Source of the DNA: Spironucleus salmonicida
Lineage: Eukaryota; Fornicata; Diplomonadida; Hexamitidae
NCBI GenBank assembly: GCA_000497125.2
Contig: CM035322.1
Coordinates: 8,001-72,000, forward strand
Direction of reading: 5' to 3'
DNA length: 64,000 nucleotides
The first letter of the stretch is position 1, and every line of letters begins with the position of its first letter. The position numbers were made by a program, and so were the translations under genes. Under the pieces are notes generated by a model. The model was not told where the DNA came from. It worked only from the letters and a program-made list of their open reading frames with translations, and did not search any database. This document shows positions 1 through 14,348 of this stretch, in pieces.

Positions 1-519
1 TTTTTATTCACTATCAAGTTAGATAGATTAACTAATTTCGTTATCTCTTATAGTAAATTTAATATTACAAATAATTTTACTAAGTATTACATTTTAACTT
101 GCCTTAACTGAAAATGGAATAGCTTCAAACTCGATAGATAAATCTGCAGTCATTTAAGAAGGAAAGAGGAAAGACGTAAAGTAAAATATATCAATATTAT
201 ATATTGATATTATATTATACTATGAATAAAAAACTCTACTTGCATTTATAATACATAATTTAATACATATTATAATTAATGAATGTTAAGCGTTTTACGA
301 ACTAAAAAGTATGAAATGAACTCGGGTAACTTTTCCATCTGCCTTTAAGCGCTAGTATGGAATTAATAATAAACAATACTACTTAACTATCACGCATTAT
401 TAGTAAATATAGGAGTTTCCTAAAAATACATTAGCTCATACTCTATGCATGATCCCACGCATCCCTATCGTTACTAGATGCAATAAGTAGCATCTTCTGC
501 TGACGTCGCTTCTCTTCAG
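1..519. other. AT-rich flank of the repeat array, no gene seen
   Basis: No reading frame with coding character on either strand. The last ~60 bases before 520 become richer in G and C and resemble the repeat array. Confidence 0.5.
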
Positions 520-2540
520 TAAAACTCATCCTGCGAGTCGTCGTTACCATTTAACATTCATCTATCCCTATGCTTCGGTCTTAAGCAGCATACCGAGTGA
601 GAGTACAGAATATCATTTTTGATAGATTATGCATCATCCGGGTATTAAACATAGAATACATACAGTATTCGGCATAACCTGTGCTTGTACTCTACAGGTA
701 AGAATAGCCTTCTTAGGCTACTGTGCACCTGGGCTCATAGGTGAATATATATTAGTAAGCATAGTAGTATATTCTATAAATACAATAGTAATATACTAAA
801 TATCCTTATAGGCACCACTCCCAATGCATATATACTACTAAACTCCAATTAAGATATTACTATATATACTATAGTATTGTATACTCATCCAGCACTATGC
901 CAGTACCACTCATGCCTGCCTTGGTGCTATCTATGGAACTACTTGGGGTCCAGTACTAGTGGTGCCCACTTCAGTAGCAGATAGTTATTAAAGATAGAAT
1001 ACAAACAGTCTTCGGCATAGCCTGTGCTTGTACTCTACAGGTAAGAATACCCTTCCTAGTGCTACTGTGTACCTGGGCTCATAAGTGAATATGTATTAGT
1101 AAGGGTAGTAGTATATTATATAAATACAATAGTATATACTAAATATCCTTATAAGCACCACTCCCAATGCATATATACTACTAAACTCCAATTAAGATAT
1201 TCCTATATATACTATAGTATTGTATTGTCGTCAAGCACTATCCCAGTACCACTCACGCCTGCCGTGGTGCTGTCTATGGAACTACTTGGGGTACCAGTAC
1301 TGGTGGTGCCCACTTCAGTAGCAGATAGTTATTAAAGATAGAATATACAAACAATCTTCGGCATAGCCTGTGCTTGCATTACTAGTGAGAATAGCCTTCT
1401 TAGGCTACTGTGTACCTGGGCTCATAAGTGAATATATATTAGTAAGTATAGTAGTATATTATATAAGTACAATAGTAGATATATTATATATCCTTACAAG
1501 CACCACTCCCAATGCATATATACTACTAAACTCCAATTAAGTTATTACTATATATACTATAGTATTGCATACTCATCAATCACTACGCCAGTACCACTCA
1601 CGCCTACCGTGGTGCTATCTATGGAAATACTTGGGGTACCAGTACTAGTGATACCCACTTCAGTAGCAGGCAGGTATGCCAAATCTGAAGGTTAAGCCAT
1701 TATTCACTATGCCAACAGCCTCAACTCAGGCTCGTAGCACCAAAATGTGGAAGGCCTAAGCTAGCATAAGTCCAACCCTATTCTTGCTAAATTATGATAT
1801 TGCTACCTCGCTGGGTCCTGACTACCAGCTAGCGCCATCTCGTCACCCTGATAGCCACACTCTCGCTGGCCTCGCTTTGGTAAAACTCATCCTGCGAGTC
1901 GTCGTTACCATTTAAAACTCATCCATCCCTATGCTTCTGTCTTAAGCAGCATACCGAGTGAGACTGCAGAATACCATTTTTGATAGATTATGCATCATCC
2001 GGGTATTAAAGATAGAATGTATACAGTCTTCGGCATAGCCTGTGCTTGCATTACTAGTAAGAATACCCTTCTTAGGCTACTGTGCACCTGGGCTCATAAG
2101 TGAATATATATTAGTAAGCATAGTAGTATATTCTATAAATACAATAGTATATACTAAATATCCTTATAGGCACCACTCCCAATGCATACATACTACTAAA
2201 CTCCAATTAAGTTATTATTATATATACTATAGTATTGCATAATCATCAAGCACTATCCCAGTACCACTCACGCCTGCCTTGGTGCTATCTATGGAACTAC
2301 TTGGGGTAGCAGTACTAGTGGTACCCACTTCACTAGCAGCCACCTATGCCAAATATGAAGGATAAGCCATTATTCACTATGCCAACAGCCGCAACTCAGC
2401 CTCGTAGCACCAAGATGTGGAGGTCCTAAGCTAGCATAATCTCAGTCCTGTTCTTAATAAATTATGATATTGCTACCTCGCTGGGGCCTGACCACCAGCT
2501 AGCGCTATCCTCGTCACCCTAATAACCACATTTCCACTTG
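520..2540. repeat. Higher-order tandem repeat array A-B-B-B-C-A-B-C
   Basis: Three modules recur in the order A1 (520-643), B1 (644-986), B2 (987-1330), B3 (1331-about 1670), C1 (about 1670-1880), A2 (1881-2004), B4 (2005-about 2335), C2 (about 2336-2540). Copies differ by scattered substitutions and small indels, so the array is not freshly amplified. It is richer in G and C than its flanks. No conserved reading frame runs through the B copies. It could be a satellite, a subtelomeric block or remnants of a mobile element; nothing in it identifies a transposase. Confidence 0.85.
644..1670. repeat. Three direct tandem copies of the ~343-bp B unit
   Basis: The unit starts at ATTAAA-C/G-ATAGAAT and holds the landmarks TTCGGCATA, CTGTGCTTG, GCACCACTCCCAATGCAT and CACTTC(A/C)(G/C)TAGCAG. 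Starts at 644, 987 and 1331 give periods of 343 and 344 bp. A fourth, separate copy starts at 2005. Confidence 0.88.
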
Positions 2541-5339
2541 CCCTGTCCGCTCGCAGATCTCTAGATTTCGTGCAGCTCATGCAACTTCGTCCCTAATAAA
2601 TTCCCTTCGGTGTATACTTCGCTCTCGCGCTCTCGAGATTCCATGCAGTTATGGACCAAATTTCCGCTGAAATTTCACGAATCTATCAACCTTAAATCGG
2701 TTCAATAGGCGATGTTGCAGAATTAAAAACCGTACCGTTTGGGACATCTTGACGATGCTGCTTTTAAACTTCTGAGGATCGGTTTGTAGGGTGCTTTGGA
2801 TTTACTCTTGGCGGTATCAGGAATGATGAAATAGTGATAAATGGAGGTATGATAGGTACATTCGATATGTAGTGGATAGCATTAGCTAAATGGCGCTTGT
2901 GAATTGTCTGGGTAACTTATTGAACGCATTTTGAAGGAATAGCATTTTAGTTAAATTTAATGTATAATAAAATATGAAATCTCGATTTTTAAAGCGCTTC
3001 CGCTATCGATGAGAGGCTGCGACATTTAAGACTTTAAAATTACTGCTCTGATAATTAAAATTATATCATATGATATATTATAAAAATAGGTATACATAGT
3101 GTTATTATATAGGGAAACTCAAATTATGCATATGAGCAGATTTAGTTATATTTATATTTACTAGTATAAGTTTTTGTTTACTGATTATACTATATTGGTA
3201 TTTAATATATATTATTAAAATTATCATTATTTTATATCAAAATTCAGGTTAAAACTAAGGAGCTCTAAATATTTAATATTCTTATAATTCATAGCATATT
3301 TTCGACTCAAAGCCAGAATATTGTATCCTATGGAATGCATTAGCAACAATTTAGTGCATAGTGCTAGTGATAAATTTGACACTGTGCAGGATTAGTTAAG
3401 TTAAATACATCAAGCAGATCATGTCTAATACTGAGTAAACGATATTTACTTAAACTAGTATTGTAATTATTACCAACTGCATCGAAATATACTAATTATG
3501 GGTAAGCTTTTAAATCTATTTTTATTTAGTTTCTGTATGCCAGCTAATTACCTACTGTGCGCCTTGCTAATATATTATATATCTGCATAGTTATGAAATA
3601 CCCAAGTAGTAAAATAAGTGCTCTAGCAACCCAAGATATCAGGATCACTCCTCTCAAATACATAGAGCAATATAATGCTACACGAATAATATATTTAGCA
3701 AGCTCTGGTTATATTTTTGGCGAATCTCACATCCTGAGCACCTACTGATACATCTTGCACAAATAATTTCACTTGCTTTTAGTATTGTTACTCTGATTCG
3801 CTCTGATAACTCCTATCTAGTAAAATAATAGTATATCATACACTATCATGGATGTTCCAAAGCAGAGAACCTGTTGCTTTATTATAAGTTTGATTAGCTA
3901 TTTGCTACACTAGTTAGGTATAAATTTTGCAAAGCTTTCAGTTAATATAATTTTTATACTTGCTTACCCTAATCCATATAAGATGTATCCCTACTCAGCT
4001 AGTTCCGTTGAGTGTGTGATAGCAGTCTCTCATATATTATCATAAGTGGTTAGTCTTTAACCTAAACATTTCGATAACCTAGATACTAGCTATCTAGTGA
4101 ACGTGAAAACTGCTAGGCTTAAGATAACTGCTAATTTATTATGTATTATTTATTTTAATATATAAGCAATAATCAGTTATAAATTTTCCAAACCCTCGCT
4201 CGATTTAGTTTTGTTAGATTATCGAAATATCCGGTAATACTTTCCAATATATAGTATAGCAGTATAACATAATTTCAAGTGCATGTCAGCTTAAATATTC
4301 CTATAAGAAATAAGTCACTACCACAGAATGTCCATAACAGTAATTAGTAGTTTTGATAAAAGGTGTCATGTTTTATTATTAGCGAATACGAATGATAAAA
4401 TTCTGTTATCTTTTTCAAAATTCAAACTAGCAGTTTTACGCCTTCTTTACTGGTAAGTTTACTATTAAACAGAAATAATTGAAAATCATAAAAAGGAATT
4501 TGATTTAGAGTAAATAAATTTATTAGATATTAATAATATAAATTATTCAATATCAAATACGATGAATTTTTAGAGTTCGAAATTATAATTGATAATCCAT
4601 TCTTTGGTTAACAATTAGCGAAATATGATTAAAATAATAATTTAATATATATGATTCAACATAATAACATCAAACCAATTTGTTGCTAAATGGATAATCA
4701 CGAAATTGATTTTCAAAAATTAATATTTTATGAAATTCTATATAATGATTAAAAATATTTCACAAAATTTAGACTTATTCTCATTTTAAAGTAAAATACT
4801 TATAAATATCCCAATATAGAAGTATAAAAGTATGAATGTCATTTTTCCTTATATGAATTCTATTGTTTACAATTGAATTTTTAAACTGACAACTGTCATA
4901 ACACTTTTTGTTTCTACATTGGGCTATTTACTACTGTACTATTTTTTTAGATACCTAAAGTATATTTAAAATATTAATTCTGATTACTAATTCACATTTA
5001 TAGCAAACATTCCTAATAAAGTAAGATTTAACCTACAGCAAATAAAAATGCTATATTATGAAAACTTGAATTTTGTGATTATTAAATAATTAAAAAAAAT
5101 ATTAAATTATTTTAAATAAATTATAAGATAAATAGTACAATTATAAAAATTTATTTTAAACGAAACGAATGATTCACTAATTATAAATTTGATAACCTTT
5201 TCATCAATCTAATTTATACAGATCTATGATAATTCTAATATCACTCTTGCTTAGCTATATTTCTATATTACTATTCTGAGTATAGTTATTAAATAATATA
5301 AGCTTCAATAATCCCCTAGTATCAGCCCATACACCTCAT
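2541..5339. other. AT-rich spacer, with a GC-richer island at about 2541-2930
   Basis: From 2541 to about 2930 the sequence is richer in G and C and holds short open stretches in several frames, for example about 2653-2751 and about 2791-2913 on the plus strand, each ended by TGA. None is recognisable; they may be relics of a gene or mobile element. From 2930 to 5339 I see no coding pattern. Because only TGA stops, open frames of 60-150 codons arise by chance here and are not evidence of genes. Confidence 0.5.
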
Positions 5340-8300
5340 TCATGCTAATTCAAAAATTCGATCTTCAGTCCCGGATAAAAACCCAGAATAGCTTGTTTAC
5401 TAATCATCTTTGCTTATAATAATACCTTTCACACGATAATCAACAAAACTAACAATCAAATTTCGCCTGTTTTTGGCCAAAATTAACCACAAATAAATTC
5501 CTGAAGCACAAAGTATAAATATAACTAGAAAGCCTATTACAATCCCTAATTACTAGATTCCAACATTTCGTTTAATCTCATCTCCAAATACTGGGAAAAT
5601 TAAATGTTCCATATTATAAACCACTAATGTATCCTCACATAATCGTGTTCGTGCATTGAAGTAATCTGATCTACAGTCATTAATGCACTCATAAAAGAGC
5701 CCACTTGGACGAAGTGCGAACGTGCAATTGGTGCATAAATTAGGTTAATCTTCTTCCTAACTAATAAAAGAATCACATTCGCCACCTTGATATGGGTTTA
5801 GAACCATTGACGGTTTCGAAATACATTCGCGCATGCTTGTCACGAATTCAAGTTTTGAGCAGCAAATAATAATTGAACCCACACAAGCTGGAGCCAGAAT
5901 CTTGCGGTTTTATACCATTTTGAACTGCTGATTACTTGCCATTTCCACGCAAATTCCACGCTTAAAATCACCAACAAGAGGTTCCGGGCATGCAAAAACA
6001 CAACCAGAATTAGTTGCAAAGAGTCCATCCTCGCATGAAGGACACTGTGGTGTATTAGGAAATTGCCAAGATGCATTAGTCACTGTTGATGTCGGACATT
6101 CATTTTGCGCTAAGCAACTGAAATCCGCTAAAATTTGGATAGAGGCGCAAAGATTAGGAGCAAAATCAACACATATTGTACCTTTTAAGACAATAATTGG
6201 AGCATCTGGATAAAACTTTTATAAAGATTTGCAGAGATCAGTGCAACGTGGATTCTACGTATCTGGTAGATAAGTATAAGGGTATGATACCAAATTATTT
6301 ACACCACAGTTTGAATCGCAAAAAAAATCGTTTTCTGGAGATAAAAACCACACCTTGCAGGTTGGAGAGTTTAATGAAACACAAAAATTTGAGCTATTGA
6401 TAAACGTATCCTGTGGGCAATTATCCTGGCACTAAACATATATTAATATACTAATTTAATAAACAGGAATAAATCTCTAATTTTTGCAAGATTTTACACA
6501 TCTAAATTATGTTTTCTCATCAATAATAAAAAAAGGCGGTAAACACTCGTCTATCTAGACTTCGAAACATTTACATGACTCCCCAAAACAGTTTACTAGT
6601 TAGCAGGTCTTATTCTCACTATATATAACTTTTTGTATAGGCTTATTTACACATGTATTCTTATAAACGATTTAATCCTCATTACACTTTTCAGAACATA
6701 CCTTCAAGTCAACTCCATTTATAGTTTATTCTAAAACAAAATTATGGAAATCTTAACATGCTCTTTCACAGAAGTAACCATAATAGTTATTGACAACATA
6801 AGTATTAACCAAAAAACCACAAGAATTACTACAAATACTATTAAACATAATAAAATTTTCTTGGTCTACAAGACAAACATCAATACAAAAATTATCTTAA
6901 AATGCCTTTGGTGAACACGAATCAACACATAAACTTGCAGATTCGTTCAAAAAATTAGGGCAAGAATCTATACATTCTGTAATTGTAATAGGTTTTCCAT
7001 CAAGAAATGTAAGAGTTATAATCTAACTGTACTAATTTTTACAATTCCCATCATTACAAATATATATAATATATCCTACTGAACTATCTTTAAAGAGCTA
7101 AAAAGTCATAGAATTACAAAATTGTGATATATTACTATATGCTAAACACTCAAAATATGATGTTGAAAATAGGTCACATTTAATACATTATTTCATATTA
7201 TCTCTAACTTTAACGTAAGTAAAAGGATTAAAACTACAGTTTTCTGTACATTAACCTTGAATATTGAATGGTAAAGAATTTACATTTAATTAGTCAAAAA
7301 TATAGTAAGGTTAATCGTAAATAAAGAATGGACATATCCATCTACAATGAATATCATTGATTAAATACATCATTTAACTACATTTAGAAGTACATTTGTT
7401 ATTTTCAATGATAAATGGACACTTGTCTATACAATTATTATATTAATCAATGAAAAATGTTTGGTTGCAAGATGACTGACAAATATTAGTTTAGTTAACT
7501 TGGTTCATTTTACATGATGGACTACATAATCTATAAGATCTATCAGATAGTGCTAAATAATTAAAAGGACATTCTAATTAACATTTTTGGTTTAAATTCC
7601 ATGTTGGAGCAGGGCAAAATACTAAAGTATAATTTTGATCAATCCTTTGCTCTTTATCTTTAAGACATGTCATATCCGCATAATTTAAGTAGAACCCTTC
7701 CTTGCAGATAGGAAGGCACACTTTTTATTTGCAAGTAACATCACATTCATTAGTCGCTATATTAAAACCACCATAAACACATGGTAAACAAGAATTTTTA
7801 TACCTTACTGTATTTTCACAAACTTTAACACATTATCCCGCCTATAAATATTATCCAGGCACGCAATCAACAAAAACATTATTTACATCGCAGGATTTTC
7901 CATTTTATATATAACCAACAGGGCATTGAGTAACACACTAATTATTAAGTTGCAAACAAGTGATAATACATGTTTCTCCTTACTTCTCAAATCCAATAGG
8001 GCAATTTAATATGCATTTCCCTTCATAAATAAAACCTTGACAAACACAGATTCTACTAATAGACTTATAATTTATTGGGCAATTTAGGAGACAATATTTA
8101 GCAACTATTCCTTGGTAGACACTATACCCTGAAGGACAGCTATTAACGCATTACATTCCAAAATATATTTAATTATAGTCTGGATTGCAGCTAGTGTTCA
8201 AAGTTCTATCATGGCATGACGCCCCAACACATAATTGTGTCATTTTACCATTATTTGAAATACAAAACTAATTTGGCATATCATAACATGGAATATAGCT

Positions 8301-11117
8301 CCCATTAATATACCAAGACGCATTTAATGCGTTTCTTACCTATTTCTCAAAAATAATAATGTCTTATCCTTATTGGTAAACTAATGTTAACTCAAATTTA
8401 TCATAAAGCTTGATAGTTGTAATATTAAGTTTAGTTATATCTTAAATATAATCAGTAAGCTAAATTAATCCGATAATAGACTATAATTGAGGATAGTCCT
8501 CTGAATTTTCATTTAAAGTTAATGTAGAGGATACTTAAACTTAAGAGTTATGAGAAAAAATAGATAATGCAGAAACTTTATAATTACCGCTAATATTAAT
8601 ATTTCCTGAGATATATATTTTTTTGAGCGTTGAATTAATTAATTGACTAAATAAAGCAATATTAATGCTCTAACAACCAGTAGTATCTAAATTACTGATA
8701 TTTAATATGAAAATTATATTTTCTATACTAGAATTAACCAAATCTATACCTGAAAAATTGCAGTATATACCTTATTATTTTTTAGTAAGACTTAATACAT
8801 TAATAATCTATGAATTAAAATTAAAATGTATATTTTCTGCAGTACAAAATTAATTTAATAAAGGTGTAAACAACTACATGCATCCTTGTGATTTTTTATT
8901 ATGAAAATAATTTTCAAAATCTTACGTTTATAACTCACATATACCATTGTGTTACGCAACACATGAATCTGTGCACTAACCATTTTTCATAATTAAATTA
9001 CATGAAGATGTACAAACTTGGAATTAATCATGATTAGAAGGACATATCTCTAAACAACTAAATTATCCATTTTCATAATTTATAAACTACGAACATAACG
9101 GCTAACAAAAATCCATTGTTATATTTAAAAATGTATTTAAAGGACACTTATATACACATTCTCTCGTTTATAGTACATAATACGTATCACATTTAATAAT
9201 AACTTAACCAAATATTGTATCCAGTCGTGCCTAATAAAACTATCCTCCAGATAGTGATTAGCTGCAATTTAACTATCCATTCACTAAATTATTCATAAAT
9301 TCACAAGAATCCATACATTCATAAGCATTTAATTGAGAATTTAAAGTAATAGCTTTAAACTTACTACACTAATTATTATCAATACAAATTTTCTAAGAAA
9401 TTGCATTTAACTCATATTTTCCAAAAGTACAATTATCTACGCACTAACTATTATTTAAAAATTGATTTTTACTACAACTATCTACGCAAAATATGCCAGA
9501 TTTATAAATAGGACAAGTTTTAACACATCTATCTCCAAGTAAAAATCTGTCACCATTGCAGTGAGTAACACACTAAATTTAACCAGAATCTAGTTTAATC
9601 TGACTTTAACATTCATCACACTTTGAGATACAGTTTGTGCTATTTTCTGATAAAATGGAGCATAGTTATGTACATTTTGATTAAATTGGATCAAAAAGTC
9701 TACATTAGACGCATTAAAAACTAATAATTTCATATCCAATATTACAATTATTGATACAAATTGAGTCTTAATAAACACCAGTTAAGCACGGTGTCTACCA
9801 GATATTATGTATCGCTAAAAAGAAGCTTATTGGAGGTGAATTTATACACAGCCCGCTGTATCCAGCAAATTCCGTGGGACATACCAAAAAGCATTGTTTT
9901 TAATGCAAAAATTCGTTTAAATTACATTTTTCTTTCCATATTCCATTAGAAATGACTTTATTTCCATTTAAATTTGTGCAGACAAAATTAACACTGCCAA
10001 AATACAAATCACAAACCGGCTAGCAATAAATTTCCTGCAAAACAAAAGGTTGAGGACAAACTTAGACCCACTTATTATTGAACAAAAACAATCCAGCCTT
10101 TGGAGGATATGAAATGCAAATATTCGAATCTACATCTAATCCAAATTTATTAGAGCAGCTATCCATACAATGATTTCCTTGAATTACCTTCCCTAAATCA
10201 CACTTTTCCACCCATACAAAGTCTTAAATTAGTGAAAAACTTGCATTCGGAGAACTTGAGAAGCAGTAATTGTTATATAATGTAGCAAACCCAAACTCGC
10301 AGCTTTTAACGCATTTAACACCTTGAATAAAGCCAAAATCGACTCCACAGACAGTAACCCAAACATTTTCTTAGATAAAACCATCACCTGTCGTGCTACA
10401 GATTGTACCCCCGTTATCGCCAAAATCGCCAGAACATGCGTCAACGCAGAATTGACCCTATGACTTTCCAGGACAGCTTTCGACATAAAGTCCATCCAGG
10501 ACGAAATCGCTAGAAATAGTGCAAAACCCATCTGAATCTGCACCGATTTCGCATTTCTCTATGCAGAAGCTTCCCTTCCTAAAATGCGCACAGCCGGACT
10601 AGAACTGGCCGTCGATTCCAATCAAATTTCCAACACTGGAAACGCAACTTCCGCTGTAAGAATTTGTCATCTCGGGGCAACTTTTCACGCACGAAAAATT
10701 GAAGCGAAAACTCAAACTGTCGCAGGAATCTACGCAAACATCGCCGTTTTTGAACGCAGGAGCGCAGGAAACGCACTCGCTACCGACCAAAATGCGATTT
10801 GAGCTACACGTTGAAACGCAAAATTTGTAATCGCCGTCTTGCGAAAAAAACTGCGGACAGGCCTCGACTTTTGCGCCATTCAGCACGAACGCGCCCTTTG
10901 AAATTTAGCACGTGTGCGACACATTGATTTTCGGGAGGGTGCATGCTGGAACGCAGACGTTTTCATCTTTCAAGTCGCAGGACGTCTCGGGCTGGCAGTA
11001 AAAATTCAGAAAAGGAATTTGCCCAGCCGGACAAATGAGTTCACAGCCCGCATTCGTAAAAATGAGAGGTGGGTTGCAGCGGGGGCAAGAAAACATAGAC
11101 TGGAATATTAAGATCAT
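5340..11117 (-). CDS. Giant cysteine-rich type I membrane protein (HCMP/VSP-like), 1925 aa
   Basis: I checked this frame triplet by triplet: 1926 codons without an internal TGA. The product is packed with cysteines in short CxxC, CxxxC and growth-factor-receptor-like repeats from the N-terminus onward. A cysteine-poor, Ile/Asn/Ser-rich stretch lies at about residues 770-920. The C-terminus has one hydrophobic helix (about 1857-1879) and a 46-residue basic cytoplasmic tail. Such architecture is typical of diplomonad high-cysteine membrane proteins and variant surface proteins, and also of ciliate surface antigens. The likely role is cell-surface coat or adhesion. The N-terminus after the first ATG is only weakly signal-like; a more hydrophobic in-frame stretch lies just upstream but has no ATG. 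The gene ends are GC-richer than the middle. Confidence 0.85.
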
Positions 11118-14100
11118 TTTGGAGGGACAAAGTAAGCTAGATAATAAAATAATAAGTTATTGAAAATTTGCAAAAGTGAATTATATGATAATATACTATG
11201 AATATATATTTATGATTTTCAGTTTGTTTAGTAATTCTGTAATTAATATAAATAGTGTAGTTAAAGTTTTAGAAAATGTGATCTGTACAAAAAAAATAGT
11301 TATTCTATAATGGTAGAATAGTCAATAAGTTTGTTTTGATTCAAAGTTAAAAGTTGATTTAACTCAGTAAAATAGTATAATATCGGTCCTTATATTTGTT
11401 GAGAAGAATTAATTGTATTGGCAATGATATAAACACATTTATCATGTTAATTAATATAAAATTTATCGAAAGAAGCCAATATATTCTGAATCGTTAAAAC
11501 AAATATTTGATAAAATAACAAGACATTTTAATAAAATTTAATGCTACCTACACTCAATTATCTAATTATTTTATTAAATTACGAGTATTATGAATAAATT
11601 TTAATACAACCAATATTACAGAATTCAGATCATAAGCCACTAATAATTATTAATCATATAATGTAGAGCATCTACATTATTATTGTTATAAGTGAAACAC
11701 ATAAATCTATAATTTTCCATGATTCTGTATTCCTGGATAAAGATAGAAGATTAAGTAATAATTTTCACCAATAATTAATTAAATACAAGTTTTCCTTTAA
11801 CTCCATTTATGTTATATAAATTTACATCTTAATTTATCAATTATTGAAAAGTATATTGAGAAACTCAAGTAGTCCTGGATATGTACAAGATTATGACGAT
11901 AGGTATATATGTCTAATCTTTAATACATTTGTATTTTAATAAACAGAATACCCAAATGAAGATACTTATTAAATTGAACCATCCACTATCAGTAGTAACT
12001 GTTTTTTCCACTATGCTAAAACTAGTGGTTGTTGAATTATGTTTTATAACCTCAATGTTTAAAATCTATGCAGATTCATCTAATAATAACGCTATTAGGT
12101 TAAATTAAAGTATTATATAGCTAAAAATAACAGTAGAAGCAAAATCAATGGCAGTTTTATATGTTTCTATTATTATACAATATCTCATGTTATGTTGCTA
12201 ATATCCATTGGTAGTAAATATGGTATAACATATTAACTTCTATCATCGCTTAGATCTAAAGATATAATATTTCTATTAAAATTAAATCTTATATTGCTAT
12301 GAATAAAATCATGTAATGAATTATAGTATAGCTCCTATGTTATACTTTAACATTTAAAATCATCCATAGAATAATACAGATACTACAAATGTTCTGATTA
12401 ACTTTAAGCAAAAATATACTTATATAATCTTCAATAATATTAGAACCCTTGTCGCAATAGAAATATTGATTCTTAGTATTTTAAGAAAAATAAAACTAGT
12501 GCGAATAATGAATATGGTGTATTGTCCATTTAACAACTTTAATTTGAGTATATAGCATTGTAAAGTCTGTTTCAATTATAGATAGCTTATATTCGTTGTG
12601 ATGGTCCCATTTTCTACTTAAGCTCTATGTTACAACAAAAAATACGGTTTTACATAATCTAATTATGTGACGTTATTCTAACTTGTTTGAGCAGATTGAC
12701 ATATCCTTTTCTATTATAATATATTTAAGCCTATTATTTCTAGCTTACTAACAAAAACTTATAATAAAATTATTGGATATACTACAAATATTTTTAATAT
12801 TTAACAACATAAATAATACTATCAGCATCCCAAATTATACCTTATACGTTATGTTAGATGTTGTATAGAGGTAGTATATTTTATGGGATCATAATATTAT
12901 TTAATTCTATTATGATAACAAGTTATAAACATAATTTTATATTATGAGTATATATCATACCTATTTTGTCGCATAGCCCAGCCTAATTAAGCATATTAAA
13001 ACTTGGTTTTTAATTAAATCATTAATACACCAAAATACATATTCCATCTAGTTATAGCTGTTTAATTACACTATCTCTAATTTGAGCAGTACATTAAAAA
13101 TGGTTCGAATAGCTAGATATACTTCATTTTTAATGAAATTACAATCTTTAGAATTGTTGTTAACTCAAATTAAATTTAAAAGTCATTAGTAAAACGCAAG
13201 TTTAACTTATTAGATAAAATTGAAACAACTAAATATTATTATAGACAATAAAACAATACTTCACTGTATGCTAAAATTTTGATAGTACTATAAGTTAATT
13301 TTTGTTATTCTTAAATAATGTATCTATTATATAATTTCAAATTCAATTGTAATTACACATATGATACAGTTTATATAATTTAGTTATCTTTTCTTTTTTT
13401 GGAAAATCTATCAATACTATAAAATAATTTATTATTAAGCAAAAATAACTTTTTTTAACTGTTGAAACATCGTAAATTAATATTTTTTTCTAATATACGT
13501 TATTCTAACTTTAATACTGTTAAACCTCATATGTTCTACATTCATTTGTTAACTATTCTGGATAATAATTTGGTAATAGTTATCTACGGGCTAAATATGT
13601 ATGAATACCTTCGTATCCATACGTCAATCAGAAAATTTTACCAATATCATTAAATAAATCCGAAAAAATTATTTCTTTTATTTTTTGCAAAATTTTAACT
13701 CTATTTAACATTGTTTTAACTATATATAACTTACCTCGGTAATAAATACTAAAACACGTTTCAGCTATTTAATTATTGCATTAACAGCAAAGAGCTAATT
13801 TATTTTATAAAATATTGACATCTATCACGCGAAATTCATCTATAGTAATTCTAATTTGTTCATAAAAAATAAAATTGCAGAGATTGTATAATGTATAATG
13901 TGTAATGTTCGCATTATGTTTTTAATATTAAAAATAATATATTAATCACATATATCATTAAAAATTAATATTTTTTTTCATTGAGTAAGCTAATAGAAAG
14001 ACTGAATTGGTATTAGTATTAAGCACTAGCATTCATAGTTAATTAATGATAATCAAAATGTTTTGATTAAATGTCATGTTGTTAGAATCTAGAATTCACT

Positions 14101-14348
14101 AAATTCCCTTAGAATCATTATAAATTATACTCAAAATACTCACATTTAAATCTCTATATATCTTAAGTTTTGATGGTTATATTCCAGTCCATGTTAAAGT
14201 ATACAAGTCAATATCCTTAAAGTTCAAATATTTTAATGAAATTTTAACAATTCAAAAGATCTTCAGGATTAATTACTTTTATATCTATTAATGTCCTGAT
14301 CCGTATCTTACTTTTTTTCTAAACAATCTTTAGTTTAATAGATTATTA
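11118..14348. other. 3.2-kb AT-rich spacer, no gene supported
   Basis: This holds the upstream region of the cysteine-rich gene and the 3' flank of the NEK-like kinase. Open frames here (for example about 13462-13653, plus) have no coding-like composition and no recognisable motifs. I see no tandem repeat or RNA gene. Confidence 0.5.

Noticed and set aside
2042-2242. 66-residue plus-strand open frame
   Set aside because: It lies inside the fourth B repeat and is not kept open in the other B copies.
6197-6400. Plus-strand frame of 67 codons and several others at 9.6-11.1 kb
   Set aside because: They are shadows of the minus-strand cysteine-rich gene, which is open in one frame over the whole interval.
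13462-13653. Plus-strand frame of 63 codons
   Set aside because: Composition matches surrounding non-coding DNA and no motif is visible.
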